DNA of 10,391 nucleotides from Symbiodinium natans. Taxonomy: Eukaryota > Sar > Dinophyceae > Suessiales > Symbiodiniaceae. Shown here in pieces: positions 6,186 to 10,391 of this stretch (position 1 is the stretch's first letter; each line of letters begins with the position of its first letter). The position numbers and the translations under genes were made by a program. Where the stretch lies: contig CAJNDS010000208.1 in the NCBI GenBank assembly GCA_905221605.1, positions 186,501 to 196,891 on the forward strand. Reading direction: 5' to 3'. A model generated the notes under the pieces. That model was given only the letters and a program-made list of their open reading frames with translations. It had not been told where the DNA came from and made no database searches.

Positions 6186-6386
6186 AAACCTTGGGGCTTC
6201 GGATACTTCGATTCAAGCATTAGGGTTCAGGGCACGTTTTGTGCTTCCCTAGGGCTTCGCGCTTAGGGAAGTTCGGTGGGTATAAAAAAAAATTTGGGGT
6301 TAAGGGACGATCTCTAACCTCACAAAAAGGCTGGGGCGCCCACATGGATGGCAAAAGCAAAGGGCGCGAACGGCAGAAGCCTGAGT
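6186..6386. other. Unique spacer without recognisable gene
   Basis: Mixed sequence with an A-run (TATAAAAAAAAATTTGGGG near 6282) and a single TTAGGGTTCAGGG remnant near 6220. No open frame of note. Confidence 0.55.
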
Positions 6387-6529
6387 GGGGTTTAGGGTTT
6401 AGGGTTTGGGGTCCCTAAACCCTAAACCCTAAACCCTAAACCCTAAACCCTAAACCCTAAACCCTAAACCCTAAACCCTAAACCCTAAACCCTAAACCCT
6501 AAACCCTAAACCCTAAACCCTAAACCCTA
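6387..6529. repeat. Head-to-head telomere-type arrays (fusion-like junction)
   Basis: Three TTTAGGG units (6387-6412, the last reading TTTGGGG) run directly into about 17 clean CCCTAAA units (6413-6529), with only GT between. G-rich strand followed by C-rich strand is the order made when two chromosome ends fuse. Confidence 0.95.
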
Positions 6530-6565
6530 CCCACTCGCCTGGGTCCCCCAATTGCTTACTTTTCT

Positions 6566-6639
6566 GGACCCAGCAGTAACCTAGGAATAAACAGTGTACC
6601 CTTTTTGGTTCAAAAGGTGTTTAGACGGGAGCCTACACC
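6566..6639 (+). mobile_element. Element B copy 2, simple form
   Basis: 74 bp with perfect 8-bp terminal inverted repeats, GGACCCAG (6566-6573) and CTGGGTCC (6632-6639). The interior AGTAACCTAGGAATAAA and CCCTTTTTGGTTCAAAAGG matches copy 1. There is no telomere-type array and no tandem duplication. It cannot encode a protein. I could not identify a clear target duplication. Confidence 0.65.
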
Positions 6640-6703
6640 CTCTGGGTCCTAGTTTTTTGTGGATCGAAAAGTACTTCTGCTCGAGCACATTGGTGTTAAG
6701 AGC

Positions 6704-6738
6704 CACAGGGTTTAGGGTTTAGGGTAAGGTTTAGGGTT
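6704..6738 (-). repeat. Short TTTAGGG tract
   Basis: About four units with a GTAAGG interruption. Confidence 0.85.
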
Positions 6739-6789
6739 GACCGTTTAGAGGTTAAGGCTTAGGCATAGTACCTAATCCCTTTAGCCCTG

Positions 6790-6965
6790 AAACCTGTACC
6801 CTCTAAACCCAAACTCTGCAACATTCTCGCAGGTACAGGCTTGGGTAACGAAATCCAAACCCCAAACCCAGAAACCCCAAAGCCCTGAACCCTATGACCC
6901 TTTACCCCTCAACCCCGAGCCCCAAAACCCCAAAACCCTAAACCCTGTGACCCCACACCCTACGG
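6790..6965 (+). repeat. Degenerate CCCTAAA/CCCCAAA zone
   Basis: Irregular CCCAAAC, CCCCAAACC, CCCTGAACC and CCCCAAAACC units with insertions. An eroded tract left of element A copy 3. Confidence 0.75.
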
Positions 6966-6988
6966 CTTTAGGGCTAGGACCTACTACT

Positions 6989-7114
6989 TTGAGGTTCGTG
7001 GTACTTGCTAACCAATTACAACTGCCATATAATCACCATATTAGGGCACTTCAGGGGCTCAGAAGTGGCTTATAAGTACAGCTGCCATTGGTTAATAAGT
7101 ACCATGAACCTCCA
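6989..7114 (+). mobile_element. Element A copy 3, complete reference copy
   Basis: 126 bp bounded by 28-bp terminal inverted repeats (6989-7016 and 7087-7114) identical at 24 of 28 positions; the shared part includes GGTACTT and TAACCAAT. The interior carries TTAGGGCACTTCAGGGGCT and CTTATAAGTACAG, shared by all five copies. It has no coding potential, so it is MITE-like and its transposase would have to come from elsewhere. A CCCTAAA array begins five bases after the right end. Confidence 0.8.
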
Positions 7115-7118
7115 GGGT

Positions 7119-7194
7119 AACCCTAAACCCTAAACCCTAAACCCTAAACCCTAAACCCTAAATCCTAAACCCCAGACCCTAAACCCTAAACCCC
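7119..7194 (+). repeat. CCCTAAA array next to element A copy 3
   Basis: About ten units with one AATCCTAAACCCCAGACCC interruption. A TTTAGGG array on the other strand begins 30 bases later. Confidence 0.95.
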
Positions 7195-7224
7195 AGCCAC
7201 GGATGCGCGTCTGAAATTCCTGGA

Positions 7225-7319
7225 GTTTAGGGTTTAGGGTTTAGGGTTTAGGGTTTAGGGTTTAGGGTTTAGGGTTTAGGGTTTAGGGTTTAGGGTTTAG
7301 GGTTTAGGGTTTAGGGGTT
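7225..7319 (-). repeat. Clean TTTAGGG array, about 13 units
   Basis: Nearly perfect. Together with 7119-7194 it forms an inverted pair with a 30-base spacer (7195-7224, GC-rich and unique). This is C-rich then G-rich order, the opposite of a fusion junction. Confidence 0.97.
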
Positions 7320-7396
7320 GCACGACTTTAGAAAACCATCAAGCCTAAACCCCAAACCCACAGCCCTAAAAACCGAAGCCTGCCTTCAGGACCTTT

Positions 7397-7582
7397 ATAT
7401 CAGGGCACTTAAGGGGCTTTTAGGGTTTAGGGTTTAGGGTTTAGGTTTTAGGGTTTAGGGTTCAGGGGTTAGTGTTTAGGGTTTAGGGTTTAGGGTTTCG
7501 GGTTTAGGCTTTAGGGTTTAGGGTTTAGGGCTATCAGTACAATGTTAAGTGGTTAATAAGTACCACTAACCTCCAAGTAAGG
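7397..7582 (+). mobile_element. Element A copy 4, split by a TTTAGGG array and left-truncated
   Basis: The left piece (7397-7418) reads ATATCAGGGCACTTAAGGGGCTT, the shared core. The right piece (7533-7582) reads ATCAGTACAATGTTAAGTGG, then TTAATAAGTACCACTAACCTCCAAG-like terminal sequence. Between them lie about 113 bases of TTTAGGG. Relative to copy 3, about 15-20 bases of element are missing at the join. The left terminal repeat is absent. Confidence 0.72.
7419..7531 (-). repeat. TTTAGGG array inside element A copy 4
   Basis: About 16 units with TTTTAGGG, TTCAGGGG, TAGTG, TTTCGGG and TTTAGGC variants. Both edges lie within element A sequence. Confidence 0.93.
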
Positions 7583-7668
7583 CTCAGGGTTAAGACCTTC
7601 GGTGCTCAGGTGCTTGACTCCAGGCCAAATCTTTCCCGGGAGGCGGGGTTTTGGGGCTTCGGGGTTTG

Positions 7669-7746
7669 CCCTAAACCCTAAACCCTAAACCCTAAACCCT
7701 AAACCCTAAACCCTAAACCCTAAACCCTAAACCCTAAACCCTAAAC
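7669..7746 (+). repeat. Clean CCCTAAA array, about 11 units
   Basis: Preceded directly by G-rich GGCGGGGTTTTGGGGCTTCG and GGGTTT (7641-7668), a degenerate opposite-strand remnant, so the join is again G-rich to C-rich. Confidence 0.96.
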
Positions 7747-7936
7747 TCCTGGAAGTTTTAGTGCTTTTGGATGTTCAGCCCTGGGCCCTTAGCTCCAAAA
7801 GCCTAAGGACCCTGAAGCTCAAAATTCCTAAGCGTAGGACTCCCATCCCTCACCCCTACGAAGCAAGAACATCCGAACGCCCTTCAAGCATCCGGAAATG
7901 CAGAAGCTCTTGAGGTTTCTCAATCCTAAGTACCCA
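7747..7936. other. Unique spacer without recognisable gene
   Basis: About 190 bases of mixed sequence. No telomere-type array, no shared element and no notable open frame. Confidence 0.6.
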
Positions 7937-7986
7937 CCCTAAACCCTAAACCCTAAACCCGAAACCCTAAACCCGAAACCCGAAAG
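7937..7986 (+). repeat. CCCTAAA tract with CCCGAAA variants
   Basis: About seven units. The right half mixes CCCGAAA with CCCTAAA, the complement of the TTTCGGG variant seen elsewhere. Confidence 0.92.
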
Positions 7987-8096
7987 CCCTCAATTACGTG
8001 ACAGGGGGCGCCGTGCCACCCCCGGCAGCCGTGGGTAGCTCCACCTCAAGCCTGCAGCAGATTACGGTTTCGGTTGCGGGGTGTTAGGAGTTAGGG

Positions 8097-8170
8097 CTTA
8101 GAGTTGAGGGTTTCAGGTTTAGGGTTTAGGGTTTAGGGTTGAGGGTTTAGGGTGTAGGGTGTAGGGTGTT
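8097..8170 (-). repeat. TTTAGGG tract with TGTAGGG variants
   Basis: About ten units, with GTTGAGGG at two places and three consecutive TGTAGGG/GTAGGGTG units at the right edge. Confidence 0.9.
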
Positions 8171-8369
8171 ATTGTTTGGGTGCTAGAATCCAGGATCTCG
8201 GGAAGAAGGTTGAGAATGTGATCGCTTAGGCTTTAGTTCGGGGCTTTCGGGGCGTCGGCGCCCTTCTGTTTCGAACATTCAAAGGCTGTTGAAGGCAGGC
8301 GTGAGGCCAGAAGAGTCCTGAAGGTGGCTGGCCAAGCCACAGCCCAAGGCTCTCACCGTCAGCACTGGG
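8171..8369. other. GC-richer unique spacer
   Basis: About 200 bases including CGTCGGCGCCC and a GGCTGGCCAAGCCACAGCC stretch that can form a small hairpin. No gene or known element recognised. Confidence 0.55.
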
Positions 8370-8546
8370 CCCCTAAACCCTAAACCCCTAAACCCTGAAC
8401 CCTAAACCCTGAACCCTAAACCCTAAACCCTAAACCCTAAACCCTGAACCCTAAACCCTAAACCCTAAACCCTAAACCCTAAACCCTAAACCCTAAACCC
8501 TAAACCCTAAACCCTAAACCCTAAACCCTAAACAAACCCCTAAACC
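8370..8546 (+). repeat. Long CCCTAAA array, about 24 units
   Basis: The left part alternates CCCTAAA, CCCCTAAA and CCCTGAA, then about 14 clean units, then AAACAAACCCCTAAACC. CCCTGAA is the complement of TTCAGGG, a variant known from apicomplexan telomeres. Confidence 0.96.
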
Positions 8547-8710
8547 ACACACCGCGGCGCTCCAGGTCTCAGAGGGCTTGAGGCTTAGGGCTTTCGTGCT
8601 TTTGGGATGATAGCGCTTAGCTTAGGACTTTAGGGTTTTGTCCCCTGTTGGGATTTTTCGGGCTCCAGGCCCAGGGGCTTCGGGTTTATTGGACTTCGAG
8701 GGATTAGGGT

Positions 8711-8748
8711 CAGGGTTTGGGGTTTAGGGTAAACCCCTAAACCCCAAG
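8711..8748. repeat. Second head-to-head telomere-type junction
   Basis: GGGTTTGGGGTTTAGGGT meets AAACCCCTAAACCCC at 8730/8731, an imperfect palindrome of G-rich then C-rich units with no spacer. Confidence 0.85.
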
Positions 8749-8889
8749 CCCGAGACCCAAGACCCAAAAGGTCCCCTTTTGGGGGTCCTTCTTTGAAGGG
8801 TGCCATACTCTATATCGGACTCAAAAAGGGGCCCTCACTTACAGAACGATCCCTCAATGCTAAACCCTAATTGTAACCAAAAGCCTTGC
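8749..8889. other. Spacer with GGTCCCC / GGGGTCC dyads
   Basis: Contains CCAAAAGGTCCCCTTTTGGG, an imperfect palindrome near 8765-8785, and ACTCAAAAAGGGGCCCTCAC, faintly similar to the reverse complement of element B. I do not call it a third copy. Confidence 0.5.
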
Positions 8890-9113
8890 ACCCTAAACCC
8901 TAGCCCTAAGCCCTAAGCCCTAAGCCCTAAGCCCTAAGCCCTAAGCCCTAAGCCCTAAGCCCTAAGCCCTAAGCCCTAAGCCCTAAGCCCTAAGCCCTAA
9001 GCCCTAAAAGCCCTAAGCCCTAAGCCCTAAGCCCTAAACCCTAAACCCTAAGCCCTAAGCCCTAAGCCCTAAGCCCTAAGCCCTAAGCCCCAAGCCCTAA
9101 GCCCTAAGCCTAA
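8890..9113 (+). repeat. Array of variant telomere-type repeat CCCTAAG
   Basis: About 30 units of CCCTAAG (CTTAGGG on the other strand), an almost uniform one-base variant of the usual 7-mer. Exceptions are the CCCTAAACCCTAG start, one slipped AAAAG unit (9004-9010), two CCCTAAA units near 9036-9050 and one CCCCAAG near 9088. No other place in the window has more than two or three adjacent units of this variant. Confidence 0.97.
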
Positions 9114-9165
9114 TCTAAGCCACATCGTTCTTAGGGGAGAGGGGGTCCAAGGGCTTAGTGCTTTG

Positions 9166-9183
9166 GGTTTAGGGTTTAGGGTT
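9166..9183 (-). repeat. Short TTTAGGG tract abutting element A copy 5
   Basis: Two to three units ending GGGTT. Element A sequence begins within a few bases (ACACTTGCAGGTTC). Confidence 0.88.
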
Positions 9184-9185
9184 GA

Positions 9186-9306
9186 CACTTGCAGGTTCAT
9201 GGTACTTGGTAACGAATTTTAACTGTACTTATAACTGGACTTTTAACCATATTGGGGCACTTCAGGGGCTTATAAGTGGGTTATAAGTACAGTTATAACC
9301 GACGGT
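9186..9306 (+). mobile_element. Element A copy 5, right end replaced by element C
   Basis: CACTTGCAGGTTCATGGTAC begins the copy. The shared core GGGGCACTTCAGGGGCTTAT and GGTTATAAGTACAG are present without any telomere-type array, so this copy shows the intact interior. The right terminal repeat is missing, and element C starts about 12 bases further on. Confidence 0.75.
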
Positions 9307-9318
9307 TCCCTAGATATC

Positions 9319-9477
9319 ATGGGTTCCCCTACGACCCCCCTCTATATTACCCCCCCCCCCCCCTAGGGTCCCCCCTCAATTAAGGTTTTTCTTTTTGCAT
9401 AATTAAGCTTAATTAAGGTTATTTAGGGGGGGAACCTAGGGGGGGGTAGTATAGAGGGCGGTAGTAGGGGAACCCAT
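9319..9477. mobile_element. Element C, 159-bp foldback with long inverted arms
   Basis: The left arm from CATGGGTTCCCC (9319-9330) through CCCCCTCTATATTAC, C14 (9350-9363) and CTAGGG pairs with the right arm. That arm is a G run, TAGTATAGAGGGCGGTAGTA and GGGGAACCCATG (to 9477). Over the outer 39 bases only about three positions differ, apart from homopolymer length. The centre is AT-rich and includes the perfect palindrome TAATTAAGCTTAATTA (9400-9415) and the direct repeat AATTAAGGTT (9378, 9411). There is no coding capacity. It is MITE-like, or a stem-loop element; target duplication not clear. Confidence 0.75.
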
Positions 9478-9489
9478 GAAGCTACCTAT

Positions 9490-9690
9490 CTCGGACTTTA
9501 GGGTTTCGGGTTTAGAGTTGTTTTTTCGGACTTTAGGGTTTTAGGGTTGTAGGGCTTCATAGTTTAGGGCTTAGGATTCGGGCCTTTTGTTACTGGGTTC
9601 AGGGCTTCAATTTAGGATTCGAGGCTTCGGGTTTAGGATTCAGGGTTTGGGGTAGAAGGGGTTAGGTTAGGGTTGAGGATTCAAGGTTGC
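9490..9690 (-). repeat. Strongly degenerate TTTAGGG zone
   Basis: TTTAGGG, TTCGGG, TTCAGGG, GCTTCGGG and TTTAGGATTCGGG words spaced irregularly over 200 bases. Probably an old, mutated tract. Confidence 0.75.
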
Positions 9691-9760
9691 GGTCTAGGGA
9701 TAAAACTTCTCCCTGAGGGACCTGGAATTCAGGGTTGTGTGGGGGGCTTTGGGATCACTA

Positions 9761-9852
9761 CCCTAAACCCTAAACCCTTAACCCCTAAACCCTAAACCCT
9801 AAACCCTAAACCCCTAAACCCCTAAACCCTAAACCCCCAAACCCCCAAACCC
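9761..9852 (+). repeat. CCCTAAA array with CCCCTAAA and CCCCCAAA units
   Basis: About 12 units. Extra C insertions increase toward the right edge. Confidence 0.94.
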
Positions 9853-9965
9853 TTGCTCTCCCCGGTGCACTTGGCTCCCTAAACCCCTGAACCCAGCTAA
9901 GCCCCCAATCCTTAAACTAAGCATGTCAGGATTATAACCAAGAACCTCTTGGAGGCTTTTCAACG

Positions 9966-10038
9966 TGTAGGGTTTAGGGCTTAAGGGTTTAGGGGTTTTA
10001 GGATGCTTTAGGGTTTTAGGGTTTTTAGGGTTTTAGTT
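9966..10038 (-). repeat. TTTAGGG tract with extra T units
   Basis: About eight units, increasingly TTTTAGGG and TTTTTAGGG toward the right, then TTTTAGTTAG and the GT microsatellite. Confidence 0.9.
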
Positions 10039-10039
10039 A

Positions 10040-10043
<4 letters not shown>

Positions 10044-10083
<40 letters not shown>
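10044..10083 (+). repeat. (GT)20 microsatellite
   Basis: A pure alternating run that passes directly into the 8-bp array on its right. Runs of this kind can adopt left-handed DNA; no function is claimed. Confidence 0.97.
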
Positions 10084-10084
<1 letters not shown>

Positions 10085-10391
10085 TGTGTGTCTGTGTGTC
10101 TGTGTGTCTGTGTGTCTGTGTGTCTGTGTGTCTGTGTGTCTGTGTGTCGTGTGTCTGTGTGTCTGTGTGTCTGTGTGTCTGTGTGTCTGTGTGTCTGTGT
10201 GTCTGTGTGTCTGTGTGTCTGTGTGTCTGTGTGTCTGTGTGTCTGTGTGTCTGTGTGTCTGTGTGTCTGTGTGTCTGTGTGTCTGTGTGTCTGTGTGTCT
10301 GTGCGTCTGTGCGTCTGTGCGTCTGTGCGTCTGTGCGTCTGTGCGTCTGTGCGTCTGTGCGTCTGTGTGTCTGTGCGTCTGTGCGTCTGTG
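10084..10391 (+). repeat. 8-bp minisatellite GTGTGTCT then GTGCGTCT, runs off the window
   Basis: About 28 units of CTGTGTGT with one 7-bp slipped unit (10148-10155). From 10301 there is a sharp change to GTGCGTCT: ten of the last eleven units carry it, with one GTGTGTCT at 10365. The array is cut by the window end. The order (GT)n, GTGTGTCT, GTGCGTCT reads as stepwise mutation and amplification. Confidence 0.97.

Noticed and set aside
5430-8546. CRISPR-like pattern of repeats separated by unique spacers
   Set aside because: The repeat is a 7-mer in variable copy number on both strands, and spacers range from 2 to 200 bases. No cas-like gene; a eukaryotic context is far more likely.
8765-8850. 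Possible third copy of element B
   Set aside because: Only about 12 matching bases around CAAAAAGGG; the ends and the AATAAA-containing part are missing.

Overview
This window looks like eukaryotic nuclear, subtelomere-like DNA with no gene I can defend. Its ground pattern is the 7-bp telomere-type repeat CCCTAAA/TTTAGGG. It occurs as about 30 separate interstitial tracts, from two units to about 17 clean units, on both strands, with many degenerate stretches. That repeat type is known from land plants, green algae and several alveolates (dinoflagellates, chromerids, apicomplexans). The number of tracts, the TTTCGGG, TTCAGGG and CTTAGGG variants and the lack of compact genes lead me to favour a dinoflagellate-like alveolate. 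This is inference; a plant or alga is not excluded. The open reading frames in the window are almost all translations of stop-poor simple repeats.

Layout. 1-2380: telomere-type tracts in both orientations among short unique spacers, an AT microsatellite near 1170-1210 and a long degenerate CCCTAAA/CCCCAAA field (1543-2105). 2453-4630: a large inverted-repeat structure (element D). Its arms share (TA)n, a C/G homopolymer, CAATGGACCAACC, a GCACTTTTT array, a 74-bp block identical at 73 positions, and a stem-loop with a conserved loop around GGACAATC. The arms flank about 1 kb of non-repetitive DNA. 4630-9760: telomere-type tracts again, mixed with three small MITE-like families. Element A is about 126 bp, with ends like TACTTGGAGGTTC, in five copies. 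Element B has ends GGACCCAG/CTGGGTCC, in two copies. Element C is a 159-bp foldback with CATGGGTTCCCC ends. 8890-9113 is a long array of the variant CCCTAAG. 9761-10391: a last telomere-type pair, then (GT)20 running into an 8-bp GTGTGTCT array that switches to GTGCGTCT and leaves the window.

The main result is how these parts relate. Two element A copies and one tandem unit of element B carry telomere-type arrays inside them, where sister copies have none. At several places G-rich and C-rich arrays meet head to head, as in telomere fusions. Together these suggest that telomeric DNA was repeatedly inserted at, or expanded from, internal sites. No RNA gene, CRISPR array, promoter or terminator could be supported.
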